Shown here one piece after another: positions 24,405 through 33,309 of a DNA stretch of 64,000 nucleotides. This DNA is from DZBG01 sp049241565 (GTDB lineage: Bacteria; Bdellovibrionota; Bacteriovoracia; Bacteriovoracales; Bacteriovoracaceae): positions 62,001 to 126,000 of the forward strand of contig JBMLQL010000050.1 in assembly GCA_049241565.1 (NCBI GenBank), given 5' to 3'. Every line of letters begins with the position of its first letter. Positions within the stretch are counted from its first letter, which is position 1. The notes below the pieces were generated by a model that did no database searches, was not told the origin of the DNA, and worked only from the letters and a program-made list of their open reading frames with translations. Both the position numbers and the translations under genes were made by a program.

Positions 24405-27062
24405 TTATTGTTTGAGTACGGCTTGTGCCGCGGATAAACGAGCGATAGGAACTCTGAATGGAGAACAGCTCACGTATTCTAGTCCAATTTGATGGCAGAA
24501 TTCAACCGAAGCTGGCTCTCCCCCATGTTCTCCACAAATCCCTGCATAGATTGCTGAATTTGCTTTTTTTCCTTCAGCGATAGCATGCTTCATTAAAAAG
24601 CCTACTCCGTCGCGGTCGATTGAGACAAATGGGTCTTTGGGATAAATATTGCGAGCGACATAGACTGGCAAGAACTTTCCAGCATCATCGCGAGAAAGTC
24701 CGAAAGTCGTTTGAGTCAGATCATTTGTTCCAAACGAGAAGAACTCCGCTTCAGTGGCGATCTCTCCGGCCATAATACAGGCCCTTGGAAGCTCCAGCAT
24801 CGTTCCCATTTTGTACTTAACTACTTGATTTTTCTCTTTAAAAACCTTCTCAATCTCGGCCTTACACTCATCTTTAATGATTGAGTATTCACGAAGCTCA
24901 GAGGTCAGAGGAATCATGATTTCTGGGAGTACCTTAACCCCAGCTTTCTCTGCTTCAATGGCGGCTTCAATAATGGCGCGGACCTGCATCAAATAAATTT
25001 CAGGATAAGTCACGGCCAGACGAACGCCACGATGCCCAAGCATCGGATTGAATTCATGGAGGGCCTCGTTTCTCTCTTGAATATTTTTCATCGTAAGACC
25101 TAAAACTTCAGCGAGCTCTTTCATATCTTTTTCAGTATGAGGCAAGAACTCATGAAGTGGTGGATCTAGAAGACGAATATTGGCCGGAAGACCATTAAGT
25201 TCTTTAAAGATTCCTAAAAAGTCTGAACGTTGAAATGGAAGAAGTTTATCCAGTGCTTTTTTTCGATCTGTTTCATTTTCTGCAAAAATCATTTCACGAA
25301 CTGCAAGAATTCTCTCTGGAGCAAAGAACATATGCTCAGTACGACAAAGACCAATTCCTTCAGCACCAAACTGAATAGCTGCTTTAGTGTCTTCAGGCGT
25401 ATCAGCATTGGTGCGAACGCGTAGGCGACGAATATCATCGGCCCATTTCATAAAGATAGCAAAATCAGAAGTGATTTCAGCTTTAATCGTAGGAATGAGT
25501 CCTTCGTAGATCTCTCCACTTGCCCCATCAAAAGTGATATTATCGCCTTCTCTATATGTTTTGCCTTTCACAACCATCGTCTTTGACTTCGCATCAATAA
25601 CAAGAGCAGTACATCCAGCGATACATGGTTTTCCCATCCCACGAGCAACCACCGCTGCGTGAGAAGTCATTCCTCCACGTGCAGTTAAAATACCTGCCGC
25701 CGCGGCCATTCCACCAATATCCTCAGGCGAAGTTTCAGCACGAACAAGAAGAACTTTCTTTCCATTCTTCGCCCATTCTTCAGCTTCATGAGATTCAAAA
25801 ACAATTTGTCCTGAAGCTGCTCCTGGAGAAGCAGGAAGTCCCGTCGCAATCACAGTTTTCTTCGCTTTTGGATCTAAGCGAGGGTGAAGAAGTTGATTGA
25901 GATCTTCTGGCTGAATACGTAAAAGAGCTTCTTTAGGAGTGATGATTTTTTCATTCACGAGATCAACAGCTACTTTTAAAGCGGCAGCCACAGTACGTTT
26001 TGCATTTCGTGTTTGAAGAATGAAAAGCTTTTTATTTTCAATCGTGAACTCGATATCTTGCATATCTTTATAATGAGCCTCAAGAGTCTTATAAGTTTTA
26101 ACCAGCTCATCATAAGTTGGCTTCATCACTTCTTCTAACGTCTTTTGATGTTTATTTGACTCATTCTTAGAGCCATTATTAATTGGGGCCGGAGTTCTAA
26201 TCCCCGCCACCACATCCTCTCCTTGAGCATTAAGAAGATACTCACCGAAGAATTTATTCTCACCGGTTGATGGGTCACGTGTAAAACAGACTCCCGTGCC
26301 ACAGTCTTCTCCCATATTTCCAAATACCATTGATTGAACATTAACTGCTGTTCCCCAGTTATGAGGAATATTATTCATCTCACGATATTTAATAGCGCGA
26401 TTATTATTCCATGATCCAAATACCGCTGCGATGGCCTTCCATAATTGCTCCATCGGATCTTGAGGAAAAACCACTCCGTGATCTTCTAAAAGAACAGCTT
26501 TATAAACATCTACTAGCTCTTTTAGATCATCAGCAGTCAAGGCCGTATCTTCATGAACTCCACGAGCTTCTTTTAAATCTTCTAAATTTGATTCAAGAAT
26601 TGAAGTGTTGATTCCAAGAACAACATTTGAATACATCTGAATAAAACGACGGTAAGAATCATACGCAAAACGTGGGTTATTTGTTTTTTTGGCCATTCCA
26701 AGAACAGACTGATCATTAAGACCAAGGTTGAGTACTGTATCCATCATTCCAGGCATAGAAGCACGAGCTCCTGAACGAACAGAAAAAAGAAGAGGGTTAT
26801 TCACATCTCCGAATTTTTTCCCTGTATAATTCTCTACCCATGCCAGCGCTTCTTTTACTTGAGAAACGATTTCAGGAGCAAGTTTTTTATCTGTCTTGTA
26901 GTAATCTAAACAAGCTTCAGTTGATACAGTAAACCCAGCAGGGACATTGAGTTTCATAGCACACATCTCAGCGAGGTTTGCCCCCTTACCGCCAAGAAGG
27001 CCTTTCATCTCTTTGTTACCTTCCGTGAGTTCTTGAGAAAATTTATAAACCCATTTTGTCAT
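24405..27062 (-). CDS. ppdK: Pyruvate, phosphate dikinase
   Basis: PPDK interconverts pyruvate and phosphoenolpyruvate with ATP, phosphate and pyrophosphate. The 885-aa protein has the N-terminal ATP-grasp region (LLGGKGANLAEMC, FSVRSGARASMPGMMDTVL). The swivelling phospho-His motif is GGMTSHAAVVARGMGKPCIAGC. The C-terminal PEP-binding barrel has GIGLCRTEHMFF, LGHRGVRLAVTYPE, FGTNDLTQ and YAGICGEHGG. Length and motifs are complete. It follows glyS by 24 nt. Confidence 0.97.
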   Translation of the reverse strand: MTKWVYKFSQELTEGNKEMKGLLGGKGANLAEMCAMKLNVPAGFTVSTEACLDYYKTDKKLAPEIVSQVKEALAWVENYTGKKFGDVNNPLLFSVRSGARASMPGMMDTVLNLGLNDQSVLGMAKKTNNPRFAYDSYRRFIQMYSNVVLGINTSILESNLEDLKEARGVHEDTALTADDLKELVDVYKAVLLEDHGVVFPQDPMEQLWKAIAAVFGSWNNNRAIKYREMNNIPHNWGTAVNVQSMVFGNMGEDCGTGVCFTRDPSTGENKFFGEYLLNAQGEDVVAGIRTPAPINNGSKNESNKHQKTLEEVMKPTYDELVKTYKTLEAHYKDMQDIEFTIENKKLFILQTRNAKRTVAAALKVAVDLVNEKIITPKEALLRIQPEDLNQLLHPRLDPKAKKTVIATGLPASPGAASGQIVFESHEAEEWAKNGKKVLLVRAETSPEDIGGMAAAAGILTARGGMTSHAAVVARGMGKPCIAGCTALVIDAKSKTMVVKGKTYREGDNITFDGASGEIYEGLIPTIKAEITSDFAIFMKWADDIRRLRVRTNADTPEDTKAAIQFGAEGIGLCRTEHMFFAPERILAVREMIFAENETDRKKALDKLLPFQRSDFLGIFKELNGLPANIRLLDPPLHEFLPHTEKDMKELAEVLGLTMKNIQERNEALHEFNPMLGHRGVRLAVTYPEIYLMQVRAIIEAAIEAEKAGVKVLPEIMIPLTSELREYSIIKDECKAEIEKVFKEKNQVVKYKMGTMLELPRACIMAGEIATEAEFFSFGTNDLTQTTFGLSRDDAGKFLPVYVARNIYPKDPFVSIDRDGVGFLMKHAIAEGKKANSAIYAGICGEHGGEPASVEFCHQIGLEYVSCSPFRVPIARLSAAQAVLKQ

Positions 27063-27086
27063 GACCTTGTCTCCGTCAATTATTGA

Positions 27087-28406
27087 TTAAAGATCAAATG
27101 TATTTTTTAAATAAGACTTCACTTTATCAATTGAAACTCTTTCCTGAACCATGGTATCGCGATGACGAACAGTCACTGCATTATCTGTTAAGGTATCAAA
27201 ATCAACTGTTAAACAAGCCGGTGTTCCAATCTCATCTTGACGACGATAGCGCTTCCCAATTGAACCTGCTGTATCGTATTCACACTTATAATCTTTCTGA
27301 AGATCTGCCAGAAGTTTTTCTGCCACACCTTCAAGTTCTGGTTTTTTCATAAGAGGCATGACAGATGCTTTAATCGGAGCAAGAGATGGTTTGAATCTCA
27401 TCACCACTCTTTCTTTTTCTGCATCTCCTGGAAATTCCGTTCTGTAAGCATCACTCATTACAGCGAGCATACAACGATCACATCCCACAGATGTTTCAAG
27501 GACGTAAGGGATGAACTTCTTATTGCCGTCTAGTTGATCAACATACTGAAGATTTTTCTTTGAGTACTCTTGGTGATTTCTTAAATCAAAATCTGTACGA
27601 GAATGGATCCCTTCCATCTCTCCCCAACCATGAGCAAATTGATATTCAATATCGAAAGCTGCATCAGCATAGTGAGCTAACTCATCATGCTTTTTCCAAC
27701 GAAGTTTCTCTTCTCTAAGACCATTTTCCAGGTGCCACTTCCAACGGATTTCTTTCCACTGCTCCATTGCCTCCATCTGTGTTCCAGGTTTAATGAAGTA
27801 TTGCATCTCCATTTGTTCAAATTCACGAGTTCTAAAAATGAAATTACCCGGAGTAATTTCGTTACGGAAAGCTTTCCCAATCTGAGCAATTCCAAAGGGA
27901 AGCTTTCTTCTCATTGTTGTTTGAACATTTAGAAAGTTAACAAAAATTCCCTGAGCTGTTTCTGGACGAAGATAAACCAGAGCGGAAGTATCTTCAACAG
28001 GTCCCATTTGAGTTTTAAACATAAGATTAAAATTTCTTGGTTCAGTAAAAGAGTTCTTCTCTTTGCAAACTGGGCATGGAGCATTCAGATCAATATTATC
28101 TGCACGAAATCTACTCTTGCATGATTTACAGTCAACCATCGGATCAGTGAATCCATCAACGTGGCCCGATGCCTTCCATACAGTTGGATGCATAAGAATA
28201 GCTGCATCTACTCCGTCCACATCTGAACGGTTTGTCATCGCTTTCCACCATGTGTTTTTGATATTATTTTTTAGCTCAACACCTAACGGCCCCATATCCC
28301 AACACGAACCAAGACCTCCGTAGATCTCTGAACTTTGGAAAATAAAACCACGCTGCTTACAGTGAGCAACGAGATCGGCCATGTTTTGCAGATTCTGTTC
28401 TGACAC
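27087..28406 (-). CDS. glyS: Glycyl-tRNA synthetase, homodimeric class II
   Basis: This 439-aa enzyme charges tRNA-Gly and is the single-chain (alpha2) type. It has EIYGGLGSCWDMGPLG at the start, a zinc site (CKSCKSRF and CPVCKEK), and class II motif 2 in GIAQIGKAFRNEITPGNFIF. LETSVGCDRCMLAV and the anticodon-binding domain end the protein. The start is GTG at 28406 with AGGAG 6-7 nt upstream. Many Gram-negatives use the alpha2beta2 GlyQ/GlyS form instead. Confidence 0.96.
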   Translation of the reverse strand: MSEQNLQNMADLVAHCKQRGFIFQSSEIYGGLGSCWDMGPLGVELKNNIKNTWWKAMTNRSDVDGVDAAILMHPTVWKASGHVDGFTDPMVDCKSCKSRFRADNIDLNAPCPVCKEKNSFTEPRNFNLMFKTQMGPVEDTSALVYLRPETAQGIFVNFLNVQTTMRRKLPFGIAQIGKAFRNEITPGNFIFRTREFEQMEMQYFIKPGTQMEAMEQWKEIRWKWHLENGLREEKLRWKKHDELAHYADAAFDIEYQFAHGWGEMEGIHSRTDFDLRNHQEYSKKNLQYVDQLDGNKKFIPYVLETSVGCDRCMLAVMSDAYRTEFPGDAEKERVVMRFKPSLAPIKASVMPLMKKPELEGVAEKLLADLQKDYKCEYDTAGSIGKRYRRQDEIGTPACLTVDFDTLTDNAVTVRHRDTMVQERVSIDKVKSYLKNTFDL

Positions 28407-28602
28407 AATGCACTCCTAAGTAATGGATAAGACACGAAATATTAACACAAGCAGAGAGTAAGCTCTAACAAGATTTCAGAGAGATTTTTGGGCTCAACGA
28501 TGAAAAAACTCAGTTAAGTATTGTTTAGCCTTAGAACTCATGGAATAAATTAAGAATTCTTATGTCGTATCTCGAGGCAATGTTTACTAGAATAAAAACA
28601 GT
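28407..28602. promoter_or_regulatory. Divergent region between glyS and the PilZ-like gene
   Basis: This 196-bp AT-rich gap should hold both promoters. For glyS, TTAGAG-18-TAATAT (ending near 28444) is weak. For the plus strand TTGTTT near 28523 has no good -10. I see no RNA gene or hairpin of note, and no T-box-like leader. Confidence 0.25.
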
Positions 28603-29238
28603 ATGAGTTCATTTTCAAAATTATCTCAAAAATATCGTCAGGTGCAGAGCGCTGAAGAGTTGAGTTTACTATTAGAGGAAAATTCCGAGTATCCCTGTCA
28701 ACTTTGGTCTTCCATGACCAAACATCAGTTTCCGGTTAAAATGACTCGTGTAGGTGATCGCTTTGATATCTCAGTAAGTGGTAAGCACAAATCTGAAACA
28801 GTTTTTTTCGTTCATTGCCCGAAGCTTAGCTTTGCTATGAAATTCAAAACCATTGAAGAAAAAACTCAAGATAATCAAAAAATAATTTCGGCTTCTCTCA
28901 TTAAATGGGTCCGTCCTGAGTACAGAGGAATGATCAGAAACAAAGTAGTGAAAACAAAAGCTTTCCTCTATGTTCATTCTGCCTCTGAGAAAAAGGTTAT
29001 TACTGGTATCGTTAAAAATTTCAATTTTTATGGATGTCAGCTTCAATTTAATAAACAGTATGAAGAGGTCCTGAGAAAAATTGATCCCAAAAATATAGGC
29101 ATCAAAATCAAAAGTGAAAACGAGATCTCTTATTATGGAAATCTTTGTTATCTTACGACCCAAAAAGACGATGTCTTTATTGGTATTCATTTCCCAGATG
29201 GATGTAGTGCAAAAGTTCAGTTTGATAGCTGGAGTTAG
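28603..29238 (+). CDS. PilZ-domain-like protein (degenerate)
   Basis: This soluble 211-aa protein has no signal peptide. The second half resembles a PilZ domain: RGMIRNK fits the RxxxR cyclic-di-GMP box and VKNFNFYGCQL sits where D/NxSxxG is expected, with FIGIHFPDG near the end. The second box is altered (no D, no SxxG), so binding of cyclic-di-GMP is doubtful. The gene's stop abuts the convergent ABC transporter stop (TAGCTA at 29236-29241). Confidence 0.5.
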   Translation: MSSFSKLSQKYRQVQSAEELSLLLEENSEYPCQLWSSMTKHQFPVKMTRVGDRFDISVSGKHKSETVFFVHCPKLSFAMKFKTIEEKTQDNQKIISASLIKWVRPEYRGMIRNKVVKTKAFLYVHSASEKKVITGIVKNFNFYGCQLQFNKQYEEVLRKIDPKNIGIKIKSENEISYYGNLCYLTTQKDDVFIGIHFPDGCSAKVQFDSWS

Positions 29239-30954
29239 CTAGCTCTGATGACTACTTAACTCATAAAGCTTGTAATACTCGCCTTTCAGATTCATAAGAT
29301 CAGCATGAGTTCCCTCTTCTACTTTACGTCCCTCTTTAAGCATCACAATTTTATTATAATCTCGAAGTGTAGAAAGACGATGCGCCACGGCCACAACAGT
29401 TTTATGGCTTGCCACTCGCTCCATGGCTGCTTGAACAATTTTTTCTGATTCATTATCAAGGGCCGAAGTCGCTTCATCAAAAAGAAGTACGGCACGATCC
29501 TTTAAGAAAGCTCTCGCAATCGTTAAACGCTGACTTTGACCACCAGAGAGACGGAGACCACGATCACCAATAGAAGTTTCTAGTTGCTGAGGAAGATCTT
29601 TAATGAACTCTCCGGCGTATGAAATATTCAAGGCATGATGAATTTCTTCATCCGTATGCTTATCACCTACAGTTAAATTTTCACGAACGGTGTCATTAAA
29701 GAGGAAAATATCCTGCGAAACAAGACCAAAAAATCTTCTGGTTGAATCAAGTGTGTACTCATTGATGTTTACACCATCGATAAGGATCGCGCCGTGCCTG
29801 ACTGGATAAAGACGAAGAAGGAGGGCCACAAGAGTTGATTTGCCCGATCCTGAGAGACCTACGAGACCAACTTTTTCCCCTTTATTAATCACTAAATTAA
29901 AATGCTTCAGGACATCTCCTTCTCCGTAAGAGAATGTGACGTCTTTAAATTCAATTTGATGTTTAAAATCTGCAAGAATTTTATCTCCGGCATCATGCTC
30001 TTCTTCAACATCAAGCAACGCGAAAATACGATCACTAGCTGCTTTGGCCTGTCGAAGTTTATTATTGGCCTTGGCAAATTTTCTAATAGGATCCATAAAC
30101 ATCGCAAGGGACGCCACAAAAGAGATAAAACCACCAGTCGTCAAAGCTCCTGACGTAATTCGATGATGAGCAAAAACAATAACTCCTCCAAAAGCTGCAG
30201 AACCAATAAGTTCTACAAGTGGATGGGAATGTTCTTCGGCAGAGTTACTTTTTGTTCTGTGACCTAAGAACCGATTCTGAACAACTTCAAAACGATCTAC
30301 AATATAATCGCGGAGATTAAAGGCCTTGATAATTTTTTGGCCCTGAAGAGTTTCTGAAACCACATGAGTCATATCGGCCACATCATCTTGAGCACGACGA
30401 ACATATTTTTCAATACGTTTTCCAGTAAAATGAAATGTCACAACAAACAGTGGCGCGACGGCAAAAATAATCAAAGTCAGCTGCCAGTCATGATAGAAGG
30501 CCACACCTAATAAACTTAAAGCAGTGATAGGCTCACGAATAACTTCAAGCGAGTTTTTGAAAGCTTCGGCAAAAATAGAAGTATCGTTCATCATGGTTGA
30601 GATGAGATTTCCCTGTTTTTGAGTGGCATAATAGCTGGCCGGTAAGAACTGGAACTTACCGTAAATTTTTGAGCGAATTAGGCAAGTCGCTTGGTCCACT
30701 ACCTGCCTTAGGCCAAAATAGTGATAAAACCTCAGTGGGTAATTAATAATCCCAAGTCCCACGAGGAGAAGGGCAAGATCCCGAGCGTTTTCAAAAGTTG
30801 AATTTGGTGAAAACCCCTTATCAAAAATATCTTTTACGAGAAAAGCTTCATAGGCCTTAATGAAAGCAAGAGGTAGGGCAAGTAAAGAGGCGAACAAAGC
30901 TTGCTTCCAAAATGGACGAAGGTATGGGAACATTATCTTAATAATATTAATCAT
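29239..30954 (-). CDS. MsbA-like lipid ABC exporter
   Basis: This 571-aa half-transporter has an N-terminal membrane domain with six spans (about 1-310). The C-terminal ATPase domain (about 330-571) shows Walker A GLSGSGKS, signature LSGGQSQR and Walker B AVLLFDEATSAL. The size and the regions TRGGFISF and ADMTHVVSETLQGQKIIKAF match the MsbA/multidrug group. Next to gmhB, an LPS core gene, a lipid-A flippase role is attractive but not certain. No good ribosome site precedes either ATG (30954 or 30933). A divergent start lies only about 30 bp away. Confidence 0.85.
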   Translation of the reverse strand: MINIIKIMFPYLRPFWKQALFASLLALPLAFIKAYEAFLVKDIFDKGFSPNSTFENARDLALLLVGLGIINYPLRFYHYFGLRQVVDQATCLIRSKIYGKFQFLPASYYATQKQGNLISTMMNDTSIFAEAFKNSLEVIREPITALSLLGVAFYHDWQLTLIIFAVAPLFVVTFHFTGKRIEKYVRRAQDDVADMTHVVSETLQGQKIIKAFNLRDYIVDRFEVVQNRFLGHRTKSNSAEEHSHPLVELIGSAAFGGVIVFAHHRITSGALTTGGFISFVASLAMFMDPIRKFAKANNKLRQAKAASDRIFALLDVEEEHDAGDKILADFKHQIEFKDVTFSYGEGDVLKHFNLVINKGEKVGLVGLSGSGKSTLVALLLRLYPVRHGAILIDGVNINEYTLDSTRRFFGLVSQDIFLFNDTVRENLTVGDKHTDEEIHHALNISYAGEFIKDLPQQLETSIGDRGLRLSGGQSQRLTIARAFLKDRAVLLFDEATSALDNESEKIVQAAMERVASHKTVVAVAHRLSTLRDYNKIVMLKEGRKVEEGTHADLMNLKGEYYKLYELSSHQS

Positions 30955-30990
30955 AGACGATTATATTACTCATAGACAGGAGTCATGTAA

Positions 30991-31503
30991 ATTAAAACGA
31001 AGAAAGCTATTTTCCTTGATCGTGATGGAACCGTGATTCTTGATAAGAACTACTTATCTCGCGTCGAGGATATTGCTTATTTCCCTGATTCATTTAAGGC
31101 CTTGGAACTTCTTCAACAATTGGGCTATGAGCTTTTTATTGTGACCAATCAGTCTGGAGTTGGCCGAGGTTATTTTTCTCTAGAAAATGTTTATCAAATC
31201 CATAGGCAGCTTCAGAATGACTTACGTGCCCAAAATTTGAAACCATATAAAGATTTTGCTATTTGCCCCCACTCTCCCGACGAGAACTGTGAATGCCGCA
31301 AGCCTTCTGGAAAAATGATTAAAGAACTCATTGAAAAATATCAGTTAAAAGCCGAGGACTGCTATATGGTGGGTGACAAAGACATTGATGCTGAGGCTGG
31401 AGAAAATGCAGGAATCCATGGGGTTATCATCAGAACATCAAAAGTGGAGGGCTATCTTCACTTTAAAAACCTTCTTCACTTTGCCGAATCACTTAAAAAG
31501 TAA
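30991..31503 (+). CDS. gmhB: Heptose-bisphosphate phosphatase GmhB-like; TAA at codon 2
   Basis: This HAD phosphatase (170 aa from 30991) acts on D,D-heptose 1,7-bisphosphate in LPS core synthesis. It has the catalytic FLDRDGTV, FIVTNQSGVGRG, a zinc loop CPHSPDENCECRKP and MVGDKDIDAEAG. The expected start ATG at 30985, with AGGAG at 30978-30982, is followed at once by an in-frame TAA and then ATT AAA ACG. A GTG at 31033 would remove the nucleophile Asp. Initiation at ATT (30991, 8 nt from the ribosome site), stop-codon readthrough or reinitiation are the options. The rest of the reading frame is undamaged, so it may still be expressed. Confidence 0.75.
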   Translation: MKTKKAIFLDRDGTVILDKNYLSRVEDIAYFPDSFKALELLQQLGYELFIVTNQSGVGRGYFSLENVYQIHRQLQNDLRAQNLKPYKDFAICPHSPDENCECRKPSGKMIKELIEKYQLKAEDCYMVGDKDIDAEAGENAGIHGVIIRTSKVEGYLHFKNLLHFAESLKK

Positions 31504-32265
31504 TCTGTAACTTCCAAGCTCCACCACCTTTAATTGATAGTGATGACAGAAATATTGGATAAGCTTATCGCAATCTTGAAAACTCACTTCACTAAAGTCA
31601 TCGATTTGCTTAAATGATGTTTGATAGGCCAAAAGCCAACGTTGCCAAAGACCAAGATGATTCTCACCCTGAAAACAATTATGGCACGCAAAATGACCTT
31701 CGTTTGGGATGAACGAGAGGGCACTCACATCGTTGAGTGAAATTCCACAATAAACACAAGTTTGGCTATCAGGCATGATCCCTAAATGAAAAAGAAGTTT
31801 TACGAGGAAAAACCAGAGATGCTTGGCCGGTTTGAAATGATCCTGGGCAAGTGACTGATCAATGTAAAAAATCGCATTACTGGTAACGTTAAAGACACCC
31901 TCATGATCAGAACTTAACTCATGATCTTCTGGATGAAATTGAATAGCAGCCTTAGCGAGAAGTTCAAAATACAAGCACATTAAATAATAGGCATGAACAT
32001 TAAAACGAATTTTGTGAGGGGCCCAAACTGTCTGATGAGACTCAGCAATCATCAGCTCAGCCCCTTCTAGTCTTTGCCGGTTTGTCTTCACGCGGAATTT
32101 AATCATATGGCCAAGCTCTAAAAGAGAAGGTTTTTGTTTTTTTCCTCCGCCCTGACCACCGTAAACATAAAAACTACCTGTCAGTCCATTACGTAGAATG
32201 GCCTTCACGATCAAGTCGCGTTCTTTGTAGGGAACTTTTCCGGTAATTATTCCTTCAAACTCCAT
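31489..32265 (-). CDS. recO: DNA repair protein RecO
   Basis: RecO helps load RecA on SSB-coated DNA in the RecFOR pathway. The 258-aa protein has an N-terminal OB-like domain (ITGKVPYKERDLIVKAILRNG) and the C-terminal zinc-binding pair CVYCG and CHNC around residues 177-200, as in RecO. Its start lies inside the upstream helicase gene (19-nt overlap) and its 3' end overlaps gmhB by 15 nt. The coupling hints at joint expression with the helicase. Confidence 0.82.
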   Translation of the reverse strand: MEFEGIITGKVPYKERDLIVKAILRNGLTGSFYVYGGQGGGKKQKPSLLELGHMIKFRVKTNRQRLEGAELMIAESHQTVWAPHKIRFNVHAYYLMCLYFELLAKAAIQFHPEDHELSSDHEGVFNVTSNAIFYIDQSLAQDHFKPAKHLWFFLVKLLFHLGIMPDSQTCVYCGISLNDVSALSFIPNEGHFACHNCFQGENHLGLWQRWLLAYQTSFKQIDDFSEVSFQDCDKLIQYFCHHYQLKVVELGSYRLLFK

Positions 32266-33239
32266 GGACCTTCACAGTTAAAAAATGAATAGATCTTGGT
32301 TAAAAATTCTTCTCTTAACATAGCAATAAAACCAAGCAAACGACGAGAAGGTTTTAGATATTGCCCATCAAAAGTGAGTATTTCATAATTTTGTCCAGCT
32401 CGACCTCCTCGAGTCACCATTTGAAGCCAAAAGTCTTGATCATTTACTTTATAAGTAAAATAAACTCCCGTTATTTTAGGTAAATTTACTCCATGACTCA
32501 AAACAGTCGTAGAAATAATAACCTCAGGGGCGCTTGGGATAAGTGAGAGTTCTTGCTGAAAGGCCTTCCCTCCTCCACCCACACAGGACATGGAAAAAAT
32601 ATTCTTTTCTCGGCACCATCTTTCCCATTCATAAACTTCATCCCTATAAGCACAGAAAATCAGAAAAGTTCCCAGGTGAGAAGATTGAAGTTTTCTTTTT
32701 ATAGTATCCTTGGCATCCATGAGTTTTGAAGGATAAAAAATGATCTTCTGAGGAGGATATTTCATCTGATTATTACCATAATTAAAGAGATGGGTTGCTT
32801 CAAAATTATAGTTTATTTGGCTAATCCAGGCCTGAAGCTCATCATTCACAGTAGCTGTGAGATGAAAGGCCACAAAAGATTTTTCAATTAATCCAAAATA
32901 GCCCTCCCACATCTGTGGTCTAAAACTATCACCCCAATGGATCCAAAGATGAATTTCGTCTGTAATCAAAAAGATATTTTTAAGCTGCCTGAGTAAAGAC
33001 TCATCTACTTGTTCAGGGGTAATGATTACTAATCCTTTTCTCAGAACCCTTTCGCCTCTATCTCTCTGATACATCTGAACCGGAACAATCTCCTTAGCCC
33101 TCAGGTAAAACTCTTCAGCAAGGGCCCTTAAGGGAGAGAGGAAGACCCATTGCTCATTTCTTAGTTGAGTAAAGAGATCAAGAAGTAATGTTGTTTTTCC
33201 ACTGGCCGGTGGTGAGATGAGCCAAATTGAGTTGTTCAT
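32247..33239 (-). CDS. Small SF2 (DEIH) helicase
   Basis: The roughly 330-aa protein is a compact superfamily 2 helicase core: motif I SPPASGKTT, Ia LSPLRALAEE, II ITDEIHLW (DEIH), III LTATV, IV LIFCAYRDE, V ISTTVLSHGVNLP and VI QMVTRGGRAGQ. It has almost no extra domains. The family is not recognised; motif II and the layout recall Ski2/DExH enzymes. The start is set at ATG 33239; an in-frame TTG at 33275 is possible, and neither has a strong ribosome site. Its end overlaps recO by 19 nt, so it probably works on DNA with RecO, though that is inference. Confidence 0.8.
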   Translation of the reverse strand: MNNSIWLISPPASGKTTLLLDLFTQLRNEQWVFLSPLRALAEEFYLRAKEIVPVQMYQRDRGERVLRKGLVIITPEQVDESLLRQLKNIFLITDEIHLWIHWGDSFRPQMWEGYFGLIEKSFVAFHLTATVNDELQAWISQINYNFEATHLFNYGNNQMKYPPQKIIFYPSKLMDAKDTIKRKLQSSHLGTFLIFCAYRDEVYEWERWCREKNIFSMSCVGGGGKAFQQELSLIPSAPEVIISTTVLSHGVNLPKITGVYFTYKVNDQDFWLQMVTRGGRAGQNYEILTFDGQYLKPSRRLLGFIAMLREEFLTKIYSFFNCEGPWSLKE

Positions 33240-33309
33240 AAAAAGATTTCTATTTCTGAATGAATATCGGCACAATAGGGAGAGCTAAATTTGAGAGATA
33301 AATTTCATA

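Noticed and set aside
28771..29190. 139-aa open frame on the minus strand
   Set aside because: It is a reverse-strand shadow of the PilZ-like gene with no start signal.
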